Assembly: GCA_003117195.1 (NCBI GenBank)
Contig: BDSI01000010.1
Location: 745,375 to 809,374, forward strand
Direction of reading: 5' to 3'
Length of the DNA stretch: 64,000 nucleotides
From: Eudorina sp. 2006-703-Eu-15
Lineage: Eukaryota; Chlorophyta; Chlorophyceae; Chlamydomonadales; Volvocaceae
The notes under the pieces are model-generated. The model was not told where the DNA came from. It made no database searches and saw nothing but the letters and a program-made list of their open reading frames with translations. Below, one piece after another: positions 1-12,700 of the stretch. Each line of letters begins with the position of its first letter. The stretch's first letter is position 1. Both the position numbers and the translations under genes were made by a program.

Positions 1-641
1 CCTCCGCCTCCCTCTCCTGGCCTCCCCGACCCTCCGCTCCCTCCCTGGCCCTCCCCACCCCGCCCTCCGCTCCCTCCCTGGCCCTCCCCGACCCTCCGCT
101 CCCTCCCCGCCCTCCCCCTCGCTCCCTCCCTGGCCCTCCCCGACCCTCCGCTCCCTCCCTGGCCCTCCCCGACCCTCCGCTCCCTCCCCGCCCCTCCCCG
201 ACCCTCCGCTCCCTCCCTGGCCCTCCCCGACCCTCCGCTCCCTCCCTGGCCCTCCCCGACCTCCGCTCCCTCCCTGGCCCTCCCCGACCCTCCGCTCCCT
301 CCCTGGCCCTCCCCGACCCTGCGCTCCCTCCCCGCCCCTCTCCGCTCCCTCCCCGCCCCTCCCCGACCCTCCGCTCCCTCCCCGCCCCTCCCCCGACCCT
401 CCGCTCCCTCCCTGGCCCTCCCCGCCCCTCTCCTCTCCCTCCCCGACCCTCCCCGACCCTGCGCTCCCTCCCCGCCCCTCTCCGCTCCCTCCCTGGCCCT
501 CCCCGACCCTCCGCTCCCTCCCCGCCCCTCCCCGACCCTCCGCTCCCTCCCTGGCCCTCCCCGACCCTCCGCTCCCTCCCTGGCCCTCCCCGACCCTCCG
601 CTCCCTCCCCGACCCTCCGCTCCCACATCCGCCCCTCCCTG
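1..641. repeat. Pyrimidine-rich minisatellite upstream of an EXO70 exon
   Basis: About 20 imperfect copies of a unit of roughly 28 nt built from CTCCGCTCCCTCCCTGGCC and CTCCCCGACC. On the + strand the array contains no AG dinucleotide; the first AG is at 646-647, where a splice acceptor fits the EXO70 reading frame. The array also lacks stop codons in all three + frames, so it could in principle be read as part of the exon. I favour an intronic polypyrimidine tract, because the family similarity begins right at the end of the array. Confidence 0.85.
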
Positions 642-647
642 GTGCAG

Positions 648-3600
648 CGCCTCTTCACCTACCCCAACGCCCTGACGGTGTTGTTCTCCCCCGGGGCGGG
701 CAGTGTCTCCTCGGGCGGCAACAACAACAACGCGGCGGAGGCCGCCACCGCCGCCGCCAGCTCGTCCATAATGAGGATCCTGATGAGGCTGCTGGAGGTG
801 CGTGTGTGTGTGTGCGTGTGTGTGGTTGCCGCTTGGTACGGCAGGCGGGGTGCGTGCGTGTGTGTTGGTGTGTGCGGCAGGCGCGGGTGCGTGTGCGGGT
901 AAGTGCTTGGAGCGGCAGGCGTTGGTGCGTGCGTGTTTTGGTCAAACGGCAGGCACGGGTGCGGGTGCGGGTAAGTGCTTGGAGCGGCAGGCGGAAGGGG
1001 CCTTGGGGGATGTGGTGAAGGAGGAATGTGTGTGTATGTTTGTCGACGTTGTGTGGCTTACATGCCTGACCGGACCTGACGCTGGCCAAGGGCTGCCAAC
1101 CCAGCCCTAACGGGCAGACCTTCGAAGCACTCTCTCCCGGATACGGATACGGGTGTGAGGTGTGTAAGGGGCCTCTGTCCCCTCGCGCTTAACCGAAGGG
1201 CGCGCGCCCGATCCCCCTTCTGAGCCAACGAGGGACCCACCTGCGACAGCTGTGCCCCAACGAAGGATTGGGCAGAAGCCCATCCTAAAGCCCATCCTGA
1301 ATGTGTTTCTCTAACATCCTATCGGGTGCGTCTTGGGTCAAGCCGCATCACCCTCCCCCCATCCCTCTCTCCCCTCGCGCTGCCCCCTTCCTTCTCCCTT
1401 CCTACACCCTAAAAACCCTCCCCGACCACACAGGCGCTGGAGGCCAAGGCGCGGTCCTACAAGGTCCCCGCCCTGGGCGACCTCTTCCTCATGAACAACG
1501 TCCACTACATGGTGTGGGCGGTGGAGCAGGCGGCGGCGGGTGGGTAGCTTTTGGGGGGGGAGGGAGGGAGGGCGGGTGTATGAAGGTGGCGCAACTGGCC
1601 AGTGGCACTCACCCTCGCCCGGATCCCACCCTCACACCGACCCTGACCCCGACCCTCGCCTTTCCGGCGTACTGGCCCGTCGGGTTCGGTCCGGCTTTCT
1701 CTTTCCTGTGCCTCCCGTCTCCCCCCCACCCACCCAACAGCTGCTGAGCCTGTCTCCCTGGCGCCGCACCTGGCTGACACCCTCCTCTCCCCTGAAGCCC
1801 CTCCCTTTACTCCTCTCCCCTGAATCCCCTCCCCTTACTCCTCTCCCCTGAATCCCCTCCCCTTACTCCTCTCCCCTGAATCCCCTCCCCTTACTCCTCT
1901 CCCCTTACTCCCCTCCCCTTACTCCCCTCCCCTGAATCCTCTCCCCTTACTCCTATCCCCTTCCTTTTTATCGCCCCTACTAAGCTACCACGATCCTCCT
2001 CCTGTGCTGAAACCCTTCATCCATCCACCCTCCGGGTTTGTTGCTGGGTTGCGTGTTTGCTTCTTATCCACCCCACTCCACCCCACCCCCCGGAAAATGT
2101 CTACCCAATTTCCTATACCCCCCGGCCCCTCGCGCCCCGCGCCCTGATCCTCCACTCGACCCATTGAACCCACCGCCGCAGCTGACAGACAGCAACAACA
2201 GCAGCTACAGCTACAACGCGCCAGGTCCGAGGGCGACGCCGCCGCGGAGGCGGCGGCGGCGGCGGAGATGGACGTCCCCGCCTCCGGCGCGAAGCGCCGC
2301 AGCAAGGCCGCCAGCGGGCCCCGCACCTCGGACGGCGGCGACGGGGCCGCCGCCGCGGCTCCGCCGCCGCCGCCGCCGCCGCCTGCGGGCCTGGGTGTGC
2401 TGGGCGGCGCCTGGGTTGAGCGGCACAAGGACATTGTGGAGCACTACGGGGCGGCCTATCACGAGAAGACGTGGAGGCCCATCATTGGCGCGCTGGAGGC
2501 GGTGGTGGTGACCGAGGTGCGGGATGTGTGTGTGTGGGGGGGGGGGGTTGTGTGGGTGTGGGTGTGTTTTTAAAGAAGAGACTCGCCCGTGTGTGTGTGT
2601 GTGTGTGTAAAAGATCACTGAGCCGGTGGGGGGGGCCGCGGAAGAGTAGGAGAGGGGTTTAGGGTCTAGGGACTTTCGCTGTCTGACATGAGGGAAAGAG
2701 CAGGAGGGGAGGGGAGGGTCGGCCGAAGGGGGTTGCGAGGGAGCCTACAGGGGGGGGGAGACAGGCGTGTGTGTGAGGGAGCGGGGAAGGTAAAGGGGGT
2801 AAATGTAAAAATACTCTGGACCGGCCCCTCAGCCCCTGGACCAGCCCCTCAGCCCCTCACCCTCACCGCCTCCTTCGCCCTCCCCCCCTGGGTCCGTTGC
2901 CCTCTGTCCCCCCTTCCCCCCTTCAGTCGGATGTGGAGCCCTCCGAACCGGGTCGCTTCAAGGCCTGGCTCAAGTCCAAGTTCACCAAGGTCAACGGACA
3001 GCTGGACACCATCATGAAGCAGCAGGTGGCAGGGGGGGCTGGCGGGTCGGGTCGGGTGTGCGTTCGCAGGCAGGCGGAGCGGGGGTGCGGGACAGCCAAG
3101 GGGCACAGCTAAGCCCAGCCCGGAAATGCCCGTATGCATGCCGCACAACTGCCCCGGGCCCAGCCCATGAAGTAAAGCGAGGTACGAAATGAGGCGGAGG
3201 GTGAGTGACGAGCCGCGGAGGTCGGGGCCGTGTGGCTGGGGGCCACGTGTATTTAGAACAGAAACCCGCCCGCCCTAACCCAGGCGAAGATGTACAGGAG
3301 GCACGTGTGTGTGTTTTATGACAAACCCTTGCGCCCCGAAACCCGTTTGTCTTGCGGCGGGTGAGGTGTGGGCGTGGGGTGGAGGGGGCCACCTGTCTCG
3401 GGTCGGAGGAATCGCGGGTTGACGAGGGGAGGGCCGGGACATCAGCCTCCCCCCGCCTCTCCTCCCGATACCTGGCTTCCCTAGGGCGACTAGGGGCTGG
3501 CTGGACCCCCCCTCCCACCCTTTCGGCCGGGCCTTGAGGATACCGTATGTGTACGCGTGTTAGGGGGAGGCCATGTGGAGGTCCGCGGTCCGTCATCCAT

Positions 3601-3860
3601 TTCGCTGCCTCCCCCCCTTCGCCCAAGTGCTGCACGCTGACCGGCCTCCTCTGGCCCCCCTTCTCGGCCCTCCCCCTTCTCGGCCCTCCCCCTTCTCGGC
3701 CCTCCCCCGGCCCGCAGTCCACATGGACCATCCCGGACGCCAAGCTGAAGGCCGCAGTGCGCAATGTCATCAAACAGGTGTGGGCGGGGTGGCGAAGGGC
3801 GGGGGGAGGGCGTTGGGTGGAAGGTCTACTCTTGTCATCCTGACCCAAGGCCCGACTGCC

Positions 3861-3894
<34 letters not shown>

Positions 3895-4692
3895 GTGGCT
3901 GGGTGGCTGGTTACTCGGCTAAAGGATTTGGCTGAGGGACGTTGGGGGGGAAGGGAGGGAGTCCCCGTCGAAGGCACAAAGGGGATAGAGGCACCCATTT
4001 CTTTCCGTCACCTCGCCCGGCCTCGCCCCGCGGCTGCTGCTGCGGCGAAGGCGAAGGCGAAGGCTGCCCTCGCCTCCAGCCGATCTCCCCCTTGCGCTGC
4101 CGCTGCCGCTCCTGCTCCCCCGGTTCCTCCCACAGGACCTGCTGCCCCTGTACGGCGAGTTCTGGGACCGTTACACCGCAGTTGACTTCACCACCCACCC
4201 GGACAAGTACCTGAGGTGCGGATGAGGAAGAACAGGACGAGGGGGGCCGTTCGGGGAGTGGGGAGTGGGGAGTGGGGAGTGGGGCCAAGGTGTGAGGGTG
4301 TCGCGGCCAACCCGCCGGGGCTAGGACCTGGCTGCGCCTGAAGCACCCAGATGCATGTGTCGGGTGCTGCTGACACTGCTGCCCCTGCCGGGTGCTGCTG
4401 CCGCAGGTACCCGCCCGACCAGTTGGAGTTCCTCATCGACCACACGCTGTTCGAGGGCCGCGCCGCGGCGCCGCGGGGAGGCGCAGCGGCCGGCGGAGCA
4501 GGCGCCTTCCCGCCGCCGCCGCTCAGCAGCGTGTCATCGTACAAGTCGCTACCAGGCGGCGGGGCGGGGGCGGGCATGAAGGCGGCGGCGGCGGCACCGC
4601 CGCCGGCTTCGGTGCGCAGCGGCAGCCAGCCGGCGGCGTCGTCGGCCGGCGGCGGCGGATCAAAGGGCGGCGGCGTGACGGGAAGACGCTGA
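648..4692 (+). CDS. EXO70: Exocyst complex subunit EXO70, C-terminal half (5' end outside the window)
   Basis: EXO70 subunits bind phosphoinositides and help tether secretory vesicles to the plasma membrane as part of the exocyst. Seven exons join in phase: 648-797, 1434-1539, 2182-2516, 2927-3025, 3718-3777, 4136-4215, 4407-4692 (TGA), giving 371 residues; the family is usually 600-700. Recognisable C-terminal blocks in order are LEAKARSYKVPALGDLFLMN followed by NVHYMV, WVERHKDIVEHYGAAY, FKAWLKSKFTKVNGQL, WTIPDAKLKAAVRNVIK, LLPLYGEFWDRY, and the signature YPPDQLEFLIDHTLFEG. An Ala/Pro/Arg-rich insert in the third exon (about 2215-2400) and an Ala/Gly-rich tail after the signature are lineage-specific low complexity. 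The first exon could extend leftward into the minisatellite. A TGTAA poly(A)-type signal lies at 5059-5063. Confidence 0.9.
1058..1140. repeat. Dispersed repeat D, copy 1 (EXO70 intron)
   Basis: A stretch beginning ATGCCTGACCGGACCTGACG matches 32880-32975 over about 80 nt with substitutions and small gaps. Both copies lie inside introns, this one in EXO70 and the other in the first SWEET gene. Confidence 0.6.
1790..1965. repeat. Minisatellite in EXO70 intron
   Basis: Tandem CCCTGAATCCCCTCCC and CTTACTCCTCTC blocks repeat five to seven times. The array sits upstream of the real acceptor at 2180-2181. Confidence 0.75.
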
Positions 4693-6792
4693 ACAACGGG
4701 CCCCGGAGTGGGCTCCCGACTGATGACATGAGCGGTTTGGGAGTCCGTACATATGTCCGTACAAATGTCCGTACCCGTACCCGCACACGACATGTGTGTA
4801 GGTACCCACGAGAACGAAATGGGTGGTGGCCAAATGCCGGCGAAGAGGGCTTACGACTTTAGGAGAGCGCCAATACTGGTTTACCTGAATCAGATTAGCG
4901 TGTTATCGGTTCGGCGGGGGCGGCACGAAACACGTTACCCCGGGGGTGTGGGTGTGACGCAAGGGGACCCCTCAAAGAGGGCGGACCAAGTCGCAGCCTG
5001 GGGCCGCGGCCCCGGCCCCGGCTTGGGGCCGCGTCATCAGTGCGCGTCGCCACCGCGCTGTAACACCACCTCCGTTCGTTAAAGGTATTCAGATGTTTTA
5101 TCTATCTGTTCTTCAACCATTCAACCATCATTAGTCATACCGGCAAATCCTTGTGCGGGCATCCATCATGCACCCACTCGATACGGTACGGACGGAATCC
5201 GGCGGCGGTCACGACATGACACGTGACGACACACGTCACGAGCGCACGACGAACAATGGGTCTATCATACTGCACCAAAACACGTGACGCGAGACCCGAC
5301 CGTCAAGTACGACACGAGGTACGACACGTCAACGCAGCGTTCACGGGGGCGAAGCACCTGTCTCCCTTGCATTCGGCGGGAGGGTTTCGGTCCTTCGGAC
5401 CCTCTGTCTGTCCAGCAGCTGCGTTCGGCACCGGAGGGGTGTGTGGAGGGCCGCGCTGCCCCCAAGAGCCGCTTTGGGGCGGTGCGGGGAATGAAACCGA
5501 AGGGCGGAGGGGCAGGATGCGCTGGGCGCAGTCCGAGCAGGACGATGAGGCGGCAGGTCCTCCCAGTCGGGACTCGGATCCACCTTGTAACGGGTTGCTA
5601 CTTAAATCCTCCCAGGTGCAGGAGAGGGGTGGGGGGGCGTCCCGCTGTGCCTGTTGCGCCCGAAAACTGCGCCCGCCTTGTGTCGTCCGGGCCGGACTCG
5701 ATGGGAAACGGCGGGATTCGCTCGTTTACTGGTGCGCCGGGGTGAGGAATCAACTCGGAAGAGCAGTCCAGCCAAATTTAAAGTTATTGCCACTCATTCT
5801 GCTACGGCAACGCCAACGTCACGGACTGCAGGGACAGACGGGGACAGCCGCTTGAACTGGGGGCACACGAAACAGGAGAAAGCATCGCCCATCGACATGC
5901 CATCTACATCTTTTTGCTTTGTCGCAAAAACAGAACGTGGCTGACACTCAGGTACTTTGCCAGCGTGGTGGGTTCGCGTGTACATGGAAGCATAAAGGCC
6001 TATTGACCTTCACAGCGCAGGCATGATAACTGCCTCGCTTAGGTGAATATGGTTTAGGTATAAAAACTGTGATGGGCGAAAAGCATTAAATTGCTCTTCT
6101 TGAATTGTCGATCGGCTATCGTTACGGGTACTCGTAAGGGACGGTTTCCGAAAGTAAAGGCGGATTGAAGGCGGCACCAAATAACGTCGGTTTTAGGCAA
6201 TTTCGAATGATCTCTTAATAATTATGTTTAGGCAGCTTCAAGGGATCACTAAGGATGGGCCCTATCCGCTACTGGGTCCGCCCGCCCCGCGCGACCTGTT
6301 TTGTGTTTTGGCGAGCATGCACCTAAACATTAGGATGTGCAAATAGGCATAGGTTACGCAGGCCTATTCGGTGGTGAATTATCATCACAATTAACTGGGT
6401 GCCTGCTCGGCTTTCAACCATCGGCCAGCAGATTCTCCCAGCTTAGGGCGATAGGCAGGACTTTGAACCAGGACACACCACATGACCTGAGTTGCTTTGT
6501 CCTTTCGACTCGCTATTGTAGTTGCCTGCAAGTGTCAGTCCTCTCTCGCGAAACGCGAGTAACGTTCCTGCCCATTGGAACGCCCAGAGGAGCTGCCGTC
6601 CATCGTCTTCCAAAACGTACATCTGCTTATCATTGTCTTTGTAAATCCTACCGGCCTTGCACTATCTTTGCCTCAAAAGGGCTCGTCATGCTCAGCGCTC
6701 TACCGGTCAACTAGTTTCCGCGGCTCCCTAGTCACCCGGACCTAGACGACCTCAGCAGCTGTACGTGACAAAATCTGATAACTCTTTACAAT
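4693..6792. other. Intergenic region between EXO70 and the M11 protease
   Basis: No coding sequence is recognised. The open frames here (for example 5223-5855) show no family motif and overlap on both strands. The region holds the EXO70 3' flank with TGTAA at 5059-5063, a short fragment of dispersed element B on the minus strand near 5577-5598, and an AT-richer part (5980-6350) with a TATAAAAA string at about 6059. That string is 730 bp from the protease ATG, so its role is unclear. Confidence 0.6.
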
Positions 6793-9700
6793 ATGAAAAT
6801 GGACCTGTTGGTGGAGCCCCGAAGGCGACTGTGTCGGAGCGCCGCCTTGATCGTGCTGGCCTGCTGCTTTGCCTCCGCACATCTCGCATCGGCAAAACTG
6901 TACTCGCTTGAAGGTAAGGCAGCCAATACACAGCTCGCTGCCACGGGATGGAACTGCCGGTGTTTGTGCCAAACGGCCTTCGACGTTTGGAACCCGAAAA
7001 CTTCAACCATCATACGGACGGCACCCTCAGCCCCACTTTTGCGAATAATGCCACTTGGCACGACTTTTTTCACAATATTTTTTGTCTTTTTTTTACGGTA
7101 ACAATGTGGCCATGTCGTGCTATCGCAGGGCGTCTAACTGTGGTGGACACAACTTTTGCAAACGGCAAACATCGATCCGACTACATGCTTATGGCCGACG
7201 CGGGCGGCCTGTACTCGCTCACCTGCACAACCAAAACCAATATTTTCGGGTCGCTGATTTCGGGTGGCACCGTGCGCGTGACCTCGAATCAGGTAAGAGA
7301 GGGGGAAGGATTACAGCACAGCAGGGCGGGGTTGCTCCAAGTTGCTCCACACAGCTCTTGCACACAGTCCCTAGCTCCGATCACGGGGCGCAGCGGCGGC
7401 AATGTGCACGTCACGGCGCTGCGAGCCGCACGAATGCCCCCGCATTCACACTGTGCGGGTTCAGGGGATCTGAGGGGGTTTGTGGTTTCTTCCTAGGCAT
7501 CTGCCTGGTTGGATTGTTTCTTGCAACCTATCGCCTGTAAAGGCAGGAAACATCGTGGGGTTCGGGCGGGGCGGGACGGGAGACGGGGCAGGGCGGGGCG
7601 GGGCGGGTTGTGTCGCCGTCTAGATCAGCCGGACGCGTCAAGAGAAGAAGGAAGAGATCGGGTGGGTGCGGCAACGTCCGCAACTGGGTACATCATCCGC
7701 GAGCGGAAAAGGGGGAAAGGGGCACACAGAGGCGACTGAGCGCGCTGGTGAGAGATGGGTTCTGCGTTTTGTGGTCCAATACTGAATGAATGAACGTTAC
7801 AGCGGACCCCAATACTGTGGTCAAGCGCCGGAAGATCACCAGCAAAATCGTATAAAGTTTTAAGGTGAGGCACTGGAGGTGCCGCAGTGGGCGAGTCTGC
7901 GTTTAGCTGCCCTCCCCCCCCTCGGGTTTGCGGGTTGGCTGGCTGTCTGGCTGGCTGACTGGCTGGCTGCCCGTTGCTGGACGGGCAGCTAGGTATCCCA
8001 GGGGTCGGGGTTACGGCCAGAATCCCTAAATCAAACGGCATCACACCATCACCACCACCACCACCATCACCACAGCAGCAGCAGCAGCAGCAGCAGCAGC
8101 ACAAATCAGGCCTCGAATGATACGTTTATGGTTCCTGCGGGTTTGGACGGGATGGCACGGTAGTTGCGCCCCAGCAGCAGCAGCAGCAGCAGCAGGCCTG
8201 CAGGCGCTATCCAGAGACCCTTCACGCCCACCTCCCTTCTGCTGCCAAGCTCAGCCAAGCTCACTACAACGCCCGAATAATACCATGTTTTAAGAGTAGG
8301 CTCAAAAGACTCGGCCATCCAGACCTCTTATCGACACTCTACCGTACCTGACCCTGTACCCCGTACAGTACCCTGTACCCCGTACAGTACCCTGTACCCC
8401 GTACAGTACCCTGTACCCCGTACAGTACCCTGTACCCCGTACTCTGTACCTGACCCTCCAATCCGCCCGATCCGCCCGTTCCTCTCACCCTGCCAGGCCC
8501 CCAAGGTCGGCGTCCCCTGGGACATCTTTGATCTGGAGGTCATCTCCCCGCCGCCTCCGCCCCTGACCCCCTCGAACCCCCCGCCGCCGCCGGGGCAGCC
8601 CTTGCCACCCATGTCGCCGTACCACCCAGCCATTCCCTTCGCAACCGCCGCCGCTAATACGGCTCTGGACGTAGCTGCTGAAGGGGATGTGGGATCTAGG
8701 GCCGCGAACTGGGTGTCTCAGTGGAACCCGGGCGTGATCTTGAACCAGGACATTCCGGATCCGCCGCGTGTCGTACGAGATCTCCCCACGCTCTTCATCT
8801 TGCTGGATCTGTGCGGCAAGGGCGGCGGCCCCGCAACCACGAATGCGGTGAGCTAGATCTTCAGGGGGGGTTGGGGCTGGGGCTGGGAAGGCCGTGGGGG
8901 AGAGGGTGGGGGCAGAACACGGCTGTGTGGAAACTGGGATGAGGCAGGGAGGGGACAGGGGAAGACTACAACCGCCACCACCAGCATCCCTCAGCCTTGG
9001 TCACCCGCAAACCCGCTTTTGTGGGTGACCAAGGCTGAGGGCTGCGGGGGCTGCGTTGGATTGCGGCCAGGGAGGACTGCTGCTGGTCGTGGCGGTTGTA
9101 GTAGCCTTACGCCGGGGGTCTCCAGGGAGGGGAGGGATTTGGCGTTCATCAAAGAGTTTGAAGCGGGGATGTGCGCGGGCGCATGTCACCTGGGGCCAAG
9201 GGGCGGGGCGGGGCTCCGTATAGCCTCCCGGGCGATATGGCCTCTGGGGGAACGGGGCGGGGTAGGGGCATACACCGTAGGCCTACCCACCGCAATTCTG
9301 TTTTTGATTCTAATTTCATTCATTGTTTTTGGATTGAACCTTAGAGAAGAAGGAAGGAGGGGGTGTCACCCGACTGCACTCGGACACGGGGACTGCCGCA
9401 CGCACGCACGCACGCGTGCATCGACAAGCGTGCGGCACCACGGAGCCCGCCACCGCCTACGGCGTGTGCCAGCCTGTCTCAATGCTTTTTCTCAAATGTC
9501 TGTTCTGTCGAGTGGTTGCGCGTAATTAGTTTACTGTAGACCCTATGAATGGATCGTGTTGCGGTGGACCCTCTCCCAGCCTGGTCGTTTTTCGCCCTCT
9601 GTCACCGACCTGCCTGACTTTGGTCGTACCCATCCCGCAGTCCCTGTACGACATGCTGTTCAGCGGCCTCAACCCCATGAGCGACTATATTGCTACCTGC

Positions 9701-12700
9701 TCGTACGGCAAGGCGCAGTTTGACCAGTACAACACCCGGATCCTCACCGTGTCATTGCCATGCAATGGTACGGGACACGTGACCCGCATGAAGTGGGATT
9801 CCAACAGCTGCAGCCGCGACAACCTGTTCAACTGGATGTACGAAGTAGAATGGTATATCGACAATGAGCTCAAACCCAGGGACTGGAACCACAGGTACGG
9901 CATGATACGGCACCGTACGGCATTTCTGTCACATTACTGCATTCCTGCCACATTACGGCAGGTATCTTGCATTACAGTCCGCGGCATGACAGAATGTCTC
10001 GAAGCCTCTCTTAACCCCGAGAGGACGGCTCAACTCGCAACGCAAACCAATTGCTTGCGTTCATACACCCGCGCATGCCCACACACACCCGCACGGGCCC
10101 CCCCTCCCCCCCACCCCCACACACACGCGCGCGCAACGGTGCCTTGTCGGACGAATGGCTCTCCACACTGGTTGCATCTGTCGTACAACACGCAGAAACG
10201 TTCCCCGCCTGCTCCTCCCCCGTCTCGCCCTCCCCTCTCCCCTCTCCCCTCTTCCCCTGTCCCCTCCACACCCAACGCACCCCACCCCCACGGACGGACG
10301 GACGGACGGACGGACAGGCGCTACCGGCACCACGTGATCATCACTCCCCCCAATATGACCTCCTGGGCCGGACCGGACTGTGACTGGTCGGGCATGGGCT
10401 CCATCGGTATGGCGCAGGGGACCTGGTCGTACGCCTGGATCTCGGGGGACAGCTGGAAAGTCAAACAGGTGAGGCAAGGGAGCGAGAGTGTGTTTAGGAA
10501 AAGAACCCATTCTGTATGTGTGTGTGTATGTCGTACAGAGGCCAGGGGTTGCGCACATGCCGTACAGAGTGCGAGGGGATGCGTTTGCACGGTGTACAGC
10601 ATGTGTGGGTGCCGGACGAGGATTTCACGGATGTGGGCGTACACACCGCCGTGTCAAAAACAAATCTGGCACGGATCTGGCTGTTTTGGACATTTGATTG
10701 CTTTACAAGGAGGCCTGGAACTGCTGCCACGCAGTCCATCCATCCGTGACCGCAATCATTACCTCTCGCAATCATTACCTCTCGCCCCCCCCCCCCAAAC
10801 CCCTTGACCCGCCCCGAAACCTCTTGACTCGCCCCGAAACCGCCGCCTACCGTGCCTCCTCGCGCGCAGGTGTATCTCCACGAGATTGGCCACAACTATA
10901 ATCTGATGCACGCGGCCACCCTGGAGGCAGGGCCGCCGGACTCCTGCTCCCACTGCGATTGGTCGTCCGCCATGGGGTATTGCTGCGACACCCGCTGCCT
11001 CTCTCCGCCCCACAACTTCCAAATGGGCTGGTCCAAGGCCGTGGCTGATATCGGGGCCAAGCACCTGTCCACCGGAAACACGCTCGCGTTTGAGCTTCCT
11101 TCACAGATTTTGACGGATGCCAACTACCTGCGGGTAAGTTCGTTGACCACTGCAACAGTTGACAGTCATTCCAGCTAAGGGTCCACCTTGTAACGGTTAC
11201 ATTACAAGTATAAAATACAATATCCGCAGAAAATGCAATCTGTTCGCGTCGTATCCGTGTTTGTTAATGATGTTGCGCTCATACCGTGGACCCCGGCGGC
11301 CCCCCATATGTGTGTCGTCTGTTGCCGTACGAGCTTCCCGCCGCTTCAGCCGGATGCCGACGAGCGCTTCCCATGCCCCGGTTACGGCAACCCCCGTGAG
11401 AAACCTCTGCACATTTTGGAATATGGGTCGTTGACATCGCCTGGAATGTGATTCATTGATTCGCGTTCGCAGATCACGACCGATTGGCTCAACGACAGTG
11501 CCGTACCAGACAGTGTGATTGCCAGGATGGGCGGCCGGGAGTTTTACAGCCCCTCGAACGCCAGCTTCCTGTTTTCGTACCGACTGGACTTCGCCAACTT
11601 TGACGAGGTGGCGGACGGATTCTCCAACGGCATTAATGTGCACCTATTCTCGGTGAGTGTAGTGTAGTCCTGGAGTGATCCGAGATCGGTAGCATCACCT
11701 TGCAAGCGTCGTTAGTGTCGTTAGTGTCGTTAGTTAAGACGAGTCACAGCAGTGGGCCCGATGAGGGAAGGCGTGCACAGAGGGCCAGAGGGGCCCTACG
11801 GAGAGGGACTGGGCGCTGGAGTCGATGTGGCTTTAGGATTTCGATGTGCTGGTACTGTTAGGCAGTCCACGACAGTAGCAGTACATAGTACACTTCTGAG
11901 GCACGCTACTGGCTGTGCCGTACAGATCGCCACGCAGTTGGACGTGAAGGATTCCGTACACATGGGACTCCTCACAACCGCCAAACCCGCCTGGACCGAC
12001 CCGTCGGGCACGCTGATTGTACGACAAGTCGCCACGTCATCTCTGGCCGCCATCGTGACGGTCTGTCGACCGGACATATTGCCGGAGTCGTCGTACGAGA
12101 CGTGTACGGACTTTTCGGACAATGACTGCGACGGGCTGGCTGGTGAGTCGGGAGGAGGCTGGGGCAGAAACCCGTGGGCGGACAAGTATTGAGAATTGGA
12201 AAGGGGAAGGGGTCTGTGGAGATAGGGATGCACCGGCAACGGAGGTGGGGAATACAATCGTCTGCAGGCTTTTTCGACGCCCCAGACCGTTGGGGCGCGT
12301 TGCACCAGTGTCCCATTTTCACTGAAAAAATCTCAAAACCACACACTCACGCTTAGGCGGAGCCACTCACGCGCACCGATTCACCGGCGCACCCCCTAGC
12401 CCCTACCGACACGCCCCCCTACTCCCTCCCCGCCTACGACACCGGCGCACCCCCCTACCGACACGACCCCCTACTCCCTCCCCGCCAACGACACCGGCCA
12501 TCCCAATGATGCCGCAGACGCCGAAGACCCAGATTGCGCCAAGTTTTACAGGCCACCTCTACCTCCCACACGACCCCTGTTTCCCCGCCCAAGCCCACCT
12601 TCCCCTAGCCTGCGACCCCCATCTCCGCAGCCTATGCCTCCGCCACTCAGCCCAGCCTCTTCACCCAAGCCCCGACCTGTCGTACAACCACCGCCGCCGC

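Noticed and set aside
1741..1851. Acceptor-like CAACAG at 1735-1740 followed by an open stretch in EXO70
   Set aside because: Its translation has no EXO70 similarity. The acceptor at 2180-2181 joins in phase and leads into the conserved WVERHKDIVEHY block.
12268..12356. Alternative exon of the M11 gene after TCTGCAG at 12261-12267
   Set aside because: It ends at a stop after about 30 codons, whereas the acceptor at 12516-12517 restores the family motif CDGLADAEDPDC.
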